Shown here piece by piece: positions 23,781-32,159 of a DNA stretch of 39,435 nt. This DNA comes from Lysobacteraceae bacterium (GTDB lineage: Bacteria; Bdellovibrionota; UBA1018; JAGTJX01). Position 1 is the first letter of the stretch, and each line of letters opens with the position of its first letter. The stretch is taken from NCBI GenBank assembly GCA_023657465.1, contig JAGTJX010000003.1, positions 1 through 39,435 on the forward strand. The letters run 5' to 3'. Position numbers and translations under genes: made by a program. The notes below the pieces were generated by a model. It had not been told where the DNA came from. It saw nothing but the letters and a program-made list of their open reading frames with translations, and did not search any database.

Positions 23781-24521
23781 GTGATATTTGAACTCGATAT
23801 TATGTCTTTATTCAACTTGAAGAATGAACCACCGTCGATACATTTGATTAAACAAAGCACCCTTCAATTTCAAAAAGACTGCGGTATTTTTTTTAAGAAC
23901 TACCGAATAAACAGAAAGAAATCCGAAGAAGAAGTTGCTGAATATTTAGAAGTGAGCATCGAACAACTAAAAAAATATGAGTCGGGCATCGAAGGCTTCC
24001 CACTTGTTGATATCTATTGTCTGTCTAACATCCTCGATATTAGACAGGATGAGATTATCAAGCTTCACCAGGACCTAGAGTCCAAACACTTCCCAAATAT
24101 AAAATTCGATGCAAATTTAATCGCGGTTCCTAAGGCGAGCGATATCCTGAGATCCGCAAGAATTACTCTTTGTCTACGTCAGCCTGAGGTTCTAGAAAGC
24201 CTGAAGGGAAAAGGTCATAAGATCACCGAAAAAACCTTATATGACATCGAAGACGGCTTACTGGAGCTTAATCTTGAGCTCTGGACTAACCTTTGCGTAA
24301 TTTTACACCTAGGTTTTGACTCATATAGGGGATACTCCGAGGCACAGCACCTAAGTAATGTGAGTAAAGCATTCGATGATGGAAAGCTGCAATTCAAACC
24401 CTCTCAGGAGCTACTAGAAAAATTAGTCAATCATCATACGACGCGCTACGTTAACTACATGAAGTCTGTATACTTAACTAAGCACTCACTTGCTTGGACA
24501 ACCATTAATGTTGATGATTAG
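23781..24521 (+). CDS. regulator with two XRE-like helix-turn-helix regions
   Basis: The 246-residue frame starts at GTG 23781; ATG 23802 (MSLFNLKNE) is equally possible, and neither has a Shine-Dalgarno. Residues about 35-85 read GIFFKNYRINRKKSEEEVAE and then LEVSIEQLKKYESGIEGFPL, a clear XRE/Cro-type HTH. A second, more divergent HTH-like region follows (ASDILRSARITLCLRQPEVL, then ITEKTLYDIEDGLLELNLEL). Tandem HTH domains would allow binding to repeated operators. It lies upstream of and parallel to the unknown gene at 24571, with 49 bp between them, and may control that gene or the convergent desaturase operon. Confidence 0.68.
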   Translation: MIFELDIMSLFNLKNEPPSIHLIKQSTLQFQKDCGIFFKNYRINRKKSEEEVAEYLEVSIEQLKKYESGIEGFPLVDIYCLSNILDIRQDEIIKLHQDLESKHFPNIKFDANLIAVPKASDILRSARITLCLRQPEVLESLKGKGHKITEKTLYDIEDGLLELNLELWTNLCVILHLGFDSYRGYSEAQHLSNVSKAFDDGKLQFKPSQELLEKLVNHHTTRYVNYMKSVYLTKHSLAWTTINVDD

Positions 24522-24570
24522 AATTAGTCTGTTCATGACGCGGATCTTCGGGTAGGTTGCGCACAGCTTT

Positions 24571-25320
24571 ATGGTGCAATCCAATAGAAGTCTCTCATCG
24601 TCATCAGTTTCAGGTGAAATCAATTTAGCTAATATTGATGGTGACTTATTGGACTCGGCAACTCGATTTTCAATAGCCTTGAAAAAAATCGGTTACGATG
24701 TGCTTCCGTATTCTGATTCAACCCTAGAAAATCTTTCAAAAGTCGCTCAATTGAAAAAAGAGCAGCTCATTTCTGACTTTGACTGCTGGTCACAATGGAT
24801 CGAACCACTTGATCCTACAAAATCATATGAGAATGAAATCACACTGCTCAAGCTTGCTCTAGAAAAAAATGGGTTTGCGGCTGACGAGGAATTTATTAAA
24901 CAAATCAGTAAGGATGACATTGTCGAGTTTTATAATGAAGACATGATCCAACTTTTTAGAAGCTTTAATTTTTATAAAATTACGGGCTATTCCATTTTAG
25001 ATATATCTACTCTTGAGTGGTTCAAGCTCTGGGAAAGATCACAGCAAGTACTTGAAGGTCTTGGCGGAGAATTAATGGCAACTCTTGCTGAATATATTCC
25101 TGTAAAATCTTTTGATACCAAGGCTTACACAGTCAGAGAAATTTATAACTCCTCAAATTCGGCTGCATTCAAGCCTAGAGCATCACTGCTAACTCCTGTG
25201 AAGCTCGGTTCTTTGAAACCACTAACCACAAGTATCCACCGGAAAAAAGGTTTTATCTGCACATCTAAAGGTGAGGTTTTAGCAGTCGGAGACGGCGCTA
25301 AAAATATCCAGTATATCTGA
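24571..25320 (+). CDS. hypothetical protein, partner of the upstream regulator
   Basis: I do not recognise this 249-residue protein. It has a low-complexity serine N-terminus, then two helical segments of similar type (DSATRFSIALKKIGYDVLPY and ENEITLLKLALEKNGFAADE) that may be divergent copies of one module. A linker follows, and a basic C-terminal part (KPRASLLTPVKLGSLKPLTT) ends in a strand pair. No signal peptide or membrane span. It converges on the desaturase gene with 7 bp between the stops. The context suggests a regulatory or sensory partner, but nothing in the sequence proves this. Confidence 0.6.
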   Translation: MVQSNRSLSSSSVSGEINLANIDGDLLDSATRFSIALKKIGYDVLPYSDSTLENLSKVAQLKKEQLISDFDCWSQWIEPLDPTKSYENEITLLKLALEKNGFAADEEFIKQISKDDIVEFYNEDMIQLFRSFNFYKITGYSILDISTLEWFKLWERSQQVLEGLGGELMATLAEYIPVKSFDTKAYTVREIYNSSNSAAFKPRASLLTPVKLGSLKPLTTSIHRKKGFICTSKGEVLAVGDGAKNIQYI

Positions 25321-25327
25321 GTTAAAT

Positions 25328-26302
25328 TCAGGCTACGCGTTTTTTATATTCTAGAGACACCTGATCAGAACCAAATACAATTCCAAGATCCTTTTTTCTA
25401 TTCGTGAATGTCCATGAAAAGCTTGGATCTTGATTATAGATTGAACCCAATTCTTTTTTTAAGACAGAATGCAGTTTATCGAGATGGTAGCAAGGTACAA
25501 ACGGATACATGTGGTGCTCAATATGGTAGTTGAAATTTAATACAATCCATTTTGAAATCCACTCTGGGTAAACACAGCTTCTAGCTATTTTAAATTGCTC
25601 TGAGATCGGTATTTGTGTGTCTCCAAAGAAATACTCAAGACCCAGGTGGTGTGGGGCATTTATGATCTCGGTACCTATCAAATATAAAAGAATGCTTGGT
25701 AATAATATGCTTACTATAAATGGAGCTGGTGACAAAGCTACTAAACACACCCAGAATAATATTGGAACAATGGCGCTCCAAAATAGTCTCGGAGTTATTT
25801 TTTTTGTGAGTGTGAACTGAACCGTTATTCCCCAGAACACTGAGTGTTGAAGAAGAGATAGAGCAGGAAACCAAATTCTCCACCCAAATGACAGAATTCC
25901 TTGAGTTGTACTTGAAAAATTCGGGTACCTCTTAATCATTGCTGCCACAGGATCTTTATCTACATTCCCGCTCCACTTGTGATGAGCGAGATGTGCCTGT
26001 TTCCAAGATTCAAATGATAAAAGACAAAACGTTCCTGAAATAACTCCTAGTAACTGATTTAATTTTAAGTTTTTAGTTAGTAGGCAGTGAACTGCCTCAT
26101 GCATGAACGCAAAACTTCTAAACATAAACACAGTAATGAGAGGAATGCTTAAAAACCTAACAGGGGAATAGCTAAACCTTAGATTTAAAAAAATAGCCAC
26201 GACTAATAAAAATGAACTTGAGATAATGTAGTTTTGAAGAAAAGTTTCGTCGAATTTAAGCTTGAGAGAATTTCGAATTTCATTGTGCCGTTTTGAATTC
26301 AT
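25328..26302 (-). CDS. membrane fatty acid desaturase
   Basis: This 324-residue protein has the three histidine boxes of membrane-bound di-iron desaturases: HEAVH (residues 68-72), HLAHH (104-108) and HIEHHMYPF (near 258). Hydrophobic helix pairs lie between residues 25-65 and 150-220. It inserts a double bond into an acyl chain using O2 and reduced electron carriers in the inner membrane. The HIEHH-MYPF box is that of the FA_desaturase family acting on acyl lipids. Its start overlaps the stop of the acyltransferase gene by 4 bp, so both form one operon. The gene is AT-richer than the flanking chromosome. Confidence 0.92.
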   Translation of the reverse strand: MNSKRHNEIRNSLKLKFDETFLQNYIISSSFLLVVAIFLNLRFSYSPVRFLSIPLITVFMFRSFAFMHEAVHCLLTKNLKLNQLLGVISGTFCLLSFESWKQAHLAHHKWSGNVDKDPVAAMIKRYPNFSSTTQGILSFGWRIWFPALSLLQHSVFWGITVQFTLTKKITPRLFWSAIVPILFWVCLVALSPAPFIVSILLPSILLYLIGTEIINAPHHLGLEYFFGDTQIPISEQFKIARSCVYPEWISKWIVLNFNYHIEHHMYPFVPCYHLDKLHSVLKKELGSIYNQDPSFSWTFTNRKKDLGIVFGSDQVSLEYKKRVA

Positions 26303-26982
26303 GCCGTCTGTCTTTTTGGAGTGCTTTTGGTGTGAAAAAGCGCTTCAATTCTATTGTCCCAAAGGTAATTTACATGTTGCTCTACTTCCTTTGATGGATA
26401 CGTATAGGGAGTCGTTTTATTCATGAGAATTAGATCACAAGGGGTATTGTGGCTTGAAATGTTGGAGATAATACATTCTCCGCCCTGTGCGTAAGCTAAT
26501 TCATGCACTTTACGATCACGTCTCCAGACACCAATAAAAGCATCCGCCTCAAATAGATCACGGACACGCAATGTTAAACCAACCATGATTGGAGCGATTT
26601 GTAATTGATTAGTACCTTTACGCCACTCAGGATGTATGGCTAGGTAATGAGATGTCATGACATTTTTTATTCCGAGATTTTTAATTTTTTGAAAGAAGAT
26701 CTCAGGGAAATTTTCGTCCATATATCTAAATGATCTGGTTGCGTCGGTGTAGATTGATGAAAATGAATGTAAAAAAGTGGCAACTACTTCTCCTTCACTG
26801 CAAATACAGCCAAGGACATTTTGTCTTACGAAATCATCGTGAAGGTGGTCGAAGTTTTGGTTTTCAACTTCTTGAAACGCTTGTTTGGTAATGTTCATCC
26901 AAGATTTGAATGCTTTGTTATGCAGGTCCACGAACGCATGGGGCGGATTTGTAGGAGACAATAGATAGTATTGTAGAGGCAA
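26299..26982 (-). CDS. GNAT-fold acyltransferase-like protein, operon partner of the desaturase
   Basis: This 227-residue protein starts at a TTG preceded by GGGAG about 10-11 nt upstream. The core pattern is GNAT-like: strand LGCICSEGEVVATFLHSFSS, then SHYLAIHPEWRKGTNQLQIA with a basic residue after the strand, then a long helix (IMVGLTLRVRDLFEADAFIG) and RDRKVHELAYAQGGE, where a tyrosine-bearing helix is expected. It could transfer an acyl chain to an amine, as FeeM-type N-acyl amino acid synthases and autoinducer synthases do, but their E-x-D-x-D signature is not visible. Coupling with a desaturase suggests an unsaturated acyl product. That is inference. Confidence 0.6.
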   Translation of the reverse strand: MPLQYYLLSPTNPPHAFVDLHNKAFKSWMNITKQAFQEVENQNFDHLHDDFVRQNVLGCICSEGEVVATFLHSFSSIYTDATRSFRYMDENFPEIFFQKIKNLGIKNVMTSHYLAIHPEWRKGTNQLQIAPIMVGLTLRVRDLFEADAFIGVWRRDRKVHELAYAQGGECIISNISSHNTPCDLILMNKTTPYTYPSKEVEQHVNYLWDNRIEALFHTKSTPKRQTA

Positions 26983-27122
26983 CGTAGTCTTACTCCCTGA
27001 CGTGTTGATCAGAGATAATTATTGCCGAGATTATGAAAGATGCGAACCTAAGAAATCTTAATACATTGCAGTCATTTTATTGACATTATTGACGTTGGGT
27101 TTCCTAAGTTGTTTCGAATATT

Positions 27123-27455
27123 CTAAGAGACAAACCCTAGAAGCACAGCGTGGACTGTTCGTAATTTTGTGTCGTCAATCTTTTCTAGAAGCATCAAACA
27201 TTCATATTTTAAATCGAGAACAGGAATTTGTTTTCCATTTAAAAATTCCTGAAATTCACCATTTGAATATTTATAAAGACCCAAAAAGGTTTCAATTCGT
27301 TCAGACGTTAAATCCACTCGGCCATGTTCAAAATGACCAATTGAAGCTTTAGAAAGTCCTAGATGCTTCGCCACTTTATCTTGGGAGACCCCTCTAGAAA
27401 GTCGCATGTACCTTAACGTTTTTGCGATCAGTGTTACTTTTTTATCTTTATTCAT
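27123..27455 (-). CDS. XRE-family transcriptional regulator
   Basis: The start at 27455 is set by GGAGG 9 nt upstream; the open frame extends 15 codons further without support. Residues about 12-65 form a Cro/CI HTH: LRYMRLSRGVSQDKVAKHLG, then LSKASIGHFEHGRVDLTSER. A 45-residue helical C-terminal segment follows. It lies upstream of the acyltransferase-desaturase operon on the same strand, separated by 140 bp containing a tandem TTATTGAC repeat. That makes it a possible regulator of the operon, or its own leader gene. Confidence 0.82.
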   Translation of the reverse strand: MNKDKKVTLIAKTLRYMRLSRGVSQDKVAKHLGLSKASIGHFEHGRVDLTSERIETFLGLYKYSNGEFQEFLNGKQIPVLDLKYECLMLLEKIDDTKLRTVHAVLLGFVS

Positions 27456-27686
27456 TAGCATTTTCCTCCGTGCGGTTAGTGAAAATGCCCTTTGTGACAC
27501 TTACCAATGAGAGAAATCATCTCTTTGGTAGACGTCTAGAAACTGACTTGAATGGTATGAGTTATGTATTTATTTGGCCAATCCTTGGCCAGCAATTGGC
27601 CAATTCGGGTTATTTCGAGACATCTCAAGTAATGGAAGAAGACGCTAGAGTTAACCTAATGCACATAAACGGTTCATCTCAGTTAG

Positions 27687-28989
27687 TAGTGGGAAGCAGT
27701 GAGTAAAAAGGGCTCCATAAACAATCTTTTGTAGAATGTAAGTGCAAGCAAACATTCACGAAAGGATCCGTCTATGAAACCCCATGAATACCTTACCAAA
27801 GGTCTGCTTCTCCCTGAATTAGATTTAATCTCTGTAGGCATTATTTCTGTCTCCTCGCGTATCATCATTACAAAGAAACAACGATGTGGCGCGGTCTGTC
27901 CTAAATGCGCTTCGTTAAGCTCGGTTCTCTACGACAAACGCACGGTGAGTCTTAACGATCAACCCATCCAAGGTAAACGCATCGTCTTAAAGGTCATCAA
28001 ACAACGCTACTTCTGTAAACCCTGCAAGCGACCCTTCACCGAACCTCTACCAGGAGTTCTACCACGCCGAAGAACCACTCAGCGCTTCCGCACCCAAATC
28101 TACTGGGCCTGTGAAAACTTCACCGATCTCAAACGAGTCTGCAAAGCTTATCGTTGCTCACCAGGATTCGTTTACAAAGCCTATTACGAACAACTCAGTC
28201 TTCGAGCTCGTAAACACAATCTCTATCCCTTTAGTTCTCATATTGGAATCGATGAACACTCATTCAAGCGAAAAAATGGCCTCTCTCCTCACAAGTTCGT
28301 CACTATGATCGTCGATCATAATAAGAAAAAACTAAGGGACGTCGCTCTTGGAAAAACGAGTGCTGAACTCCAAGAACAACTCGCAAAAATCCCCGGTCGG
28401 GAAAACGTAAAACTAGTAACTCTCGATCTATCCGACAGTTACAAAAGCTTCGTGAAAGGATTCTTCCCCAATGCAGAAATCATTGCCGACAGATTCCACG
28501 TTCAGAGACTGATGAACCCAATTCTCCACAACGCAAGAATGGAAATCACAGGTGATAAAAGAAAAAATCCGGTGCGGTTTTTACTGAGTAAAAACAGATC
28601 CAATCTGCAACATTACGAACGTTCTGCTCTAGACACCTGGCTTAATCACCATGAAAAAATAAATGAAATCTACCAGTTCAAAGAAGCTCTCGTCAGATTC
28701 TATAGAACTCGTGGAATCAAACCCGCAGAAATTTACTTCCAAAAACTCATCGACCAACTCGCTCTCACAGAAAATCCTCACTTAAAAACATTCAGACGCA
28801 CTCTCATCCGATGGAGAAATGAAATCTTGAACTTTTTTAAATACCGTCTTACAAACGCCAGAGTCGAAGGCTTTAACAACGTAGCAAAGGTAATAAAAAG
28901 AAGAGCTTACGGGTTTAGATCCTTCGAAAATTATAAACTTCGTTTGCTAAATGCTTGTTCTTAAAGAGTTGATGTGGGGCTTCCCACTA
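27687..28989 (+). mobile_element. complete ISL3-family insertion sequence
   Basis: Inverted terminal repeats TAGTGGGAAGC (27687-27697) and GCTTCCCACTA (28979-28989) bracket one full-length transposase gene. An 8-bp target duplication, expected for ISL3, is not apparent (TCAGTTAG on the left, TTGTGTGA on the right). This suggests recombination after insertion. The right third is repeated at 19000-19293. Confidence 0.9.
27774..28964 (+). CDS. ISL3-family DDE transposase
   Basis: This 396-residue transposase has an N-terminal zinc finger (CGAVCPKCASLS, then RYFCKPCKRPFTEPLPG) and an HTH (DLKRVCKAYRCSPGFVYKAY). The DDE catalytic domain has Asp in HIGIDEHSFKRKNG, Asp in LVTLDLSDSYKSFVKG and Glu in TNARVEGFNNVAKVIKRRAY. 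Length and motif order match functional members. It recognises the element ends and catalyses transposition. AAAGGA lies upstream of the ATG. The frame is intact, so this copy is potentially active and could mobilise the truncated copy only if that had both ends, which it lacks. Confidence 0.96.
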   Translation: MKPHEYLTKGLLLPELDLISVGIISVSSRIIITKKQRCGAVCPKCASLSSVLYDKRTVSLNDQPIQGKRIVLKVIKQRYFCKPCKRPFTEPLPGVLPRRRTTQRFRTQIYWACENFTDLKRVCKAYRCSPGFVYKAYYEQLSLRARKHNLYPFSSHIGIDEHSFKRKNGLSPHKFVTMIVDHNKKKLRDVALGKTSAELQEQLAKIPGRENVKLVTLDLSDSYKSFVKGFFPNAEIIADRFHVQRLMNPILHNARMEITGDKRKNPVRFLLSKNRSNLQHYERSALDTWLNHHEKINEIYQFKEALVRFYRTRGIKPAEIYFQKLIDQLALTENPHLKTFRRTLIRWRNEILNFFKYRLTNARVEGFNNVAKVIKRRAYGFRSFENYKLRLLNACS

Positions 28990-29017
28990 TTGTGTGAGTA
29001 GAATCGTAGAATCATAA

Positions 29018-29027
29018 TTTGGTGCCT
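29018..29027. repeat. direct repeat TTTGGTGCCT at the tRNA-Leu 3' end, possible right attachment site
   Basis: Second copy of the 10-mer at 19378-19387. Here it includes the CCA terminus and the start of the acceptor stem of tRNA-Leu. tRNA 3' ends are common targets of tyrosine integrases. Confidence 0.35.
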
Positions 29028-29108
29028 AGGGCCGGACTCGAACCGGCACGCCCTGTTAAGGGCCCAGGATTTTAAGTCCTGTGCGTCTACCAATTTCGCC
29101 ACCCAGGC
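29020..29108 (-). tRNA. tRNA-Leu, anticodon TAA
   Basis: The minus strand folds as a type II tRNA. The acceptor stem is GCCTGGG with CCTAGGC (one G-U pair), then discriminator A and an encoded CCA (29022-29020). The D arm contains AAATTGGTAGACGC. The anticodon stem-loop GGACTTAAAATCC has anticodon TAA. A long variable arm (TGGGCCCTTAACAGGGCG) and a T-arm with GGTTCGAGTCC follow. At 89 nt it is of the size expected for tRNA-Leu. It reads UUA codons. It lies 13 bp downstream of metF, and its 3' end borders the ISL3-bearing island. Confidence 0.97.
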
Positions 29109-29121
29109 GCACCATTGAACG

Positions 29122-30066
29122 CTAACTTAATAACTTACGGATCAACTGACAAGACCCATCTGTATCAGAAAGAATGAACAGATGCACTCCTGGAGCTCCG
29201 CGCTTTTGGAATTTTTCGACTAACTCAGAGAATAAATCTTGGATCTGCGCGTCCGTACTCTTGGAAGAGGTTGAATCAGGGAGCCTGTCCATGAGCCACT
29301 TAGGCACAGAGACTTGGAACCGGGACGCCATGGTCGCGGCTTGCTTCTTGGACTTGAGGATCCTAGTACCCGGGAGGATGGGGACATTGATCCCAAACTT
29401 CCCGCACTGATCCATGAAGTCAGAGTAGGCATCGACATCGAAGAGCATCTGAGAGATCGCGTACTCAGCTCCTGCATCGATCTTCTGCTTGAAGAACTCA
29501 CCACGCTCCTTGGGATTCGGATGCTCAGGATAAACCGCAGCTCCGATACAGAAGTCAGTCTTCTCGATGCCCTGGTCTGGAGAGTTGAATCCTTCACGGA
29601 CTAAGTACTGGCCTGCGTTCAATTTACGGATCTGCTCGATGAGTTGGTAGGCGTACTCGTGTGATCCAGGCTTAGCTCGCCACTCAGTCTGACTCATTGG
29701 TGGATCGCCGCGGAGTGCGAGAATATTACGGATGCCGAAGTAATGATGATCGATGAGTTGGTTCTCGACTTCGTGTGGAGTGAGATCGCGACAAGTGAAG
29801 TGCGCGACACAAGGAACTCCGAAGTTCTCCTTCACGGTCTGTGCAATGGGAAGAGAGCCACCTCTGAGTGATCCGCCTGCGCCCTTAGTGACTGAGAGAA
29901 ACTGCGCGCCGTGCTTGATGAGTGCTTCGATTTGGTTCAGGACGGCCTTCTGCTCAGTGCCGTTACGAGCGGGGATGATCTCCGCGCTCAGGGTGAATTT
30001 GTGCGACTTAATAAAGTCAGTAATCTTCTGATCTGCTCTGAAGCCGAATGCGTTCATGGTGAGCAT
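29122..30066 (-). CDS. metF: methylenetetrahydrofolate reductase
   Basis: The 314-residue TIM-barrel flavoprotein reduces 5,10-methylene-THF to 5-methyl-THF for methionine synthesis. Visible signatures are the catalytic Glu in KFTLSAEIIPARNG, FLSVTKGAGGSLRGGSLPIA and VAHFTCRDLTPHEVENQL. The folate/FAD loop is NILALRGDPP, and EYAISQMLFDVDAYSDF follows near residue 210. The variant GAGGSLRGGSL in place of the usual Y-GAGG-ST pattern still keeps the Gly-rich turn. ATG 30057 (MNAFGF) is an alternative start three codons in. It stands alone, upstream of tRNA-Leu on the same strand. Confidence 0.95.
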   Translation of the reverse strand: MLTMNAFGFRADQKITDFIKSHKFTLSAEIIPARNGTEQKAVLNQIEALIKHGAQFLSVTKGAGGSLRGGSLPIAQTVKENFGVPCVAHFTCRDLTPHEVENQLIDHHYFGIRNILALRGDPPMSQTEWRAKPGSHEYAYQLIEQIRKLNAGQYLVREGFNSPDQGIEKTDFCIGAAVYPEHPNPKERGEFFKQKIDAGAEYAISQMLFDVDAYSDFMDQCGKFGINVPILPGTRILKSKKQAATMASRFQVSVPKWLMDRLPDSTSSKSTDAQIQDLFSELVEKFQKRGAPGVHLFILSDTDGSCQLIRKLLS

Positions 30067-30139
30067 TGATTTTGACCACAGCTGTAAAAGAATTACAAGG
30101 GGCGTTGCTTTACGCTCCGTATCACTTGGTATGCGGGAT

Positions 30140-30145
30140 TATGAT
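30140..30145 (+). promoter_or_regulatory. -10-like TATGAT before the alpha/beta hydrolase gene
   Basis: TATGAT ends 8 nt before ATG 30154. AGG is within the spacer but too close to the ATG to be a good Shine-Dalgarno. Confidence 0.35.
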
Positions 30146-30153
30146 TTTAGGCC

Positions 30154-31143
30154 ATGATGTTCGATCTTAAATCTACAATAAGACCATTCTTCTACAGTGG
30201 TACCCAATCAGCACTTCAGGCTCCGTTGAAAGCGCTCGGATTCAAATTCGAACGCAGACGCAAAGGTGATCTCGGAGTTTCACTCTGGAGATTGAAGACT
30301 CGTAAGAAGAAGGACACGCTCGTTGGAACTAAGCGATTCGTCTTCATCCCAGGATTCGGCGATAGTCCGGTGTTCTGGTTAGGCGTGATGACGTTGTTGT
30401 TGCCGCGTTTGCGTGCTCAGTATGACGAGATCGTGTTCTTCGACTTCCCAGGATTCAGCGGACTCTACTATGGCGAAGCTGCGTTCAGCGACATCGACTC
30501 TTACTTCTCGCATGGGATGGAAGTGCTCGATCAGTTGCAAGCGCACTCCTTGATGGGGCACTCATTGGGCGGATGGCTTGCAACTCATTACTGTGTTTCG
30601 TTTGATCGCGGTCAGCGTCCCGCACGTGCGAAGAAGCCTGAGATCGTGATCATAGGCTCTCCACCGAACGCGATGACCGATGAACATTGCGAAGAGCAGT
30701 GGAAAGAAACTTTTAATTTAGCGCTTGAAGGTCAGTTCGAAAAATTTGTGGGGCACATGTTCGCCAAAGTCCCTTGGATCGTGAAGAGTAACTCCAAACA
30801 GTTAAAGTGGTTCTTTAGCAAACCTGAGATTCAATCCTTCATGAAGTCCATTAGGCGCGATCATCTCGTGAAAGAAGAATTGAAGCACTTGCCTGCACAG
30901 ACTTATCTGCTCTGGGGCGATCAAGATCAAATCAACTTCTACCGCTGGAGTAAGGAGTGGCTGAAGCACGCGCCTCGCTCGCTGAAGTTAGTGACGTTCC
31001 CTGGAGTAGGGCACATGCTCCATATGGAGACGCCGTTTCGTGTGGCGTACATGCTAGGGAAGATTCTCGCGCCTGCGGGTAAAGTTTCTACGATTGAGTT
31101 CGTGCGTAGGACGATCGTGCGTGTGACGAGCGCTCTAGTGTAA
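30154..31143 (+). CDS. alpha/beta-hydrolase fold protein
   Basis: This 329-residue enzyme has the fold's landmarks: oxyanion loop FVFIPGFGDSPVFWLG near residue 65, nucleophile elbow LMGHSLGGWLATHY with Ser near 137, the acid in LLWGDQDQINFYRWSKEW, and the catalytic His in FPGVGHMLHMETPFRVA. Strand IVFFDFPGFSGLYYG follows the first loop, as in epoxide-hydrolase and esterase relatives. It has no signal peptide. The N-terminal 60 residues are basic and may associate with membrane. The substrate is unknown; esters or lactones are typical. Confidence 0.92.
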   Translation: MMFDLKSTIRPFFYSGTQSALQAPLKALGFKFERRRKGDLGVSLWRLKTRKKKDTLVGTKRFVFIPGFGDSPVFWLGVMTLLLPRLRAQYDEIVFFDFPGFSGLYYGEAAFSDIDSYFSHGMEVLDQLQAHSLMGHSLGGWLATHYCVSFDRGQRPARAKKPEIVIIGSPPNAMTDEHCEEQWKETFNLALEGQFEKFVGHMFAKVPWIVKSNSKQLKWFFSKPEIQSFMKSIRRDHLVKEELKHLPAQTYLLWGDQDQINFYRWSKEWLKHAPRSLKLVTFPGVGHMLHMETPFRVAYMLGKILAPAGKVSTIEFVRRTIVRVTSALV

Positions 31144-31242
31144 CTATCTAATAGTATTGAATACTTCTGCCAAATCTGGAAGTTTTTGAATTTCAAAGAA
31201 GCCAAACAGTTCTTCGTTTAAAAAAACACAAGTGCCTTCTGA
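31144..31242 (-). pseudogene. short coding-like remnant upstream of the AraC gene
   Basis: On the minus strand 32 codons read SEGTCVFLNEELFGFFEIQK and continue to LAEVFNTIR, ending at TAG 31146-31144. The residue mix is protein-like, but there is no start codon and a TAG precedes it. It is probably the tail of a lost gene. Nothing else is visible in 31144-31350 apart from the AraC ribosome-binding site. Confidence 0.25.
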
Positions 31243-31350
31243 CTATCAGCTGATGAACACCATCAAATTTCTAATAGAAAAGCCGGATACCAGTCTGGTT
31301 GAAGGGTCAGTTTAATTGTATGATTTGTATGAAATCCGGAGATTGATTTA

Positions 31351-32091
31351 ATGTACAAGCCAGTAAAAGACGGTATCGAAAAAGATGTAAAATCTGTCAT
31401 TTATACTGAAGCTTATCCGTCCTCAGAATTCTCAGAGTTAGTTCATTGTTTTTGGGAAATCAAAACAACATCCTCAACACCTCGGGACTTTCTCTACCAC
31501 ATCATACCTGATGCATGTGTAAATATCTTATTTAATCAAATTGAAACAAGCGTGACTGCGATTACAGCTCTTGAACTAAATTCAAAAACACTTAATCTCG
31601 GGAGAGAATTTCATTATGTGGGGATTCAGCTTTTACCAGGTGTTTGGAGGGATAGCCCCGATGAAATTGTAAGAGGTTTTGTGGGGAAGCCCTACAAAGG
31701 AAAACTGCCTTTAGTTGAAACAAATGAACTTATGGTTTCATTGGATTTTTTTGAAAAACAACAATATCTATCAAATCTGGTTGGAGCTTTAATAGACAAT
31801 GGATTAGTAGCGCCAAACATTGTGACCAGCAGGATTCTTAGAGTTTTGGATCAAATCAGAACTGTAGCCGACATGGCAGAAGTTGTTGGATTGTCTTCGC
31901 GGCAGTTACAACGAACTCTAAAAGATACTACGGGTTTTTCACCTCATGATTTTCTTAAAATTCTAAAATTGCAGCAATCCTTTGAGAATAACTATTTAGA
32001 TTACTACGCCGATCAAGCCCATTATATTCATTCATTTCGCAAAATTACGGGGTTTACCCCATCCAAATATACCAAAAAGTTTAATGTCTGA
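31351..32091 (+). CDS. AraC-family transcriptional regulator
   Basis: The N-terminal 120 residues form a ligand-binding beta domain of the DUF6597 type (FSELVHCFWEIKTTSSTPRD, FLYHIIPDACVNILF, VGIQLLPGVWRD). The C-terminal part holds two HTHs of the AraC type: ADMAEVVGLSSRQLQRTLKD with TTGFSPHDFLKILKLQ, then YIHSFRKITGFTPSKYTKKF. GGAG lies 9 nt before the ATG. It is followed by a VOC protein gene and an orphan gene on the same strand, so it probably controls a small resistance- or metabolite-related operon. Confidence 0.93.
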   Translation: MYKPVKDGIEKDVKSVIYTEAYPSSEFSELVHCFWEIKTTSSTPRDFLYHIIPDACVNILFNQIETSVTAITALELNSKTLNLGREFHYVGIQLLPGVWRDSPDEIVRGFVGKPYKGKLPLVETNELMVSLDFFEKQQYLSNLVGALIDNGLVAPNIVTSRILRVLDQIRTVADMAEVVGLSSRQLQRTLKDTTGFSPHDFLKILKLQQSFENNYLDYYADQAHYIHSFRKITGFTPSKYTKKFNV

Positions 32092-32159
32092 TTTATACAA
32101 TATTTTAAATCCATAATGATCTAACCTAGCTTTAGGTGTTGTAAACAAAGGGAGTTTTT

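Noticed and set aside
26983-27122. Lux-box-like operator upstream of the acyltransferase
   Set aside because: Only a tandem TTATTGAC repeat is visible; no 20-bp dyad of the lux-box type is present, so a LuxI/LuxR system is not supported.
27080-27352. 90-residue plus-strand ORF opposite the XRE regulator
   Set aside because: The minus-strand XRE protein has a clear HTH and a strong Shine-Dalgarno; this ORF is its shadow.
27687-28989. ISL3 target-site duplication
   Set aside because: The 8-bp flanks differ whichever end position is chosen, so no duplication can be claimed.
29174-29604. Plus-strand ORFs opposite metF
   Set aside because: They are complementary shadows of a well-supported metF gene with biased codon use.
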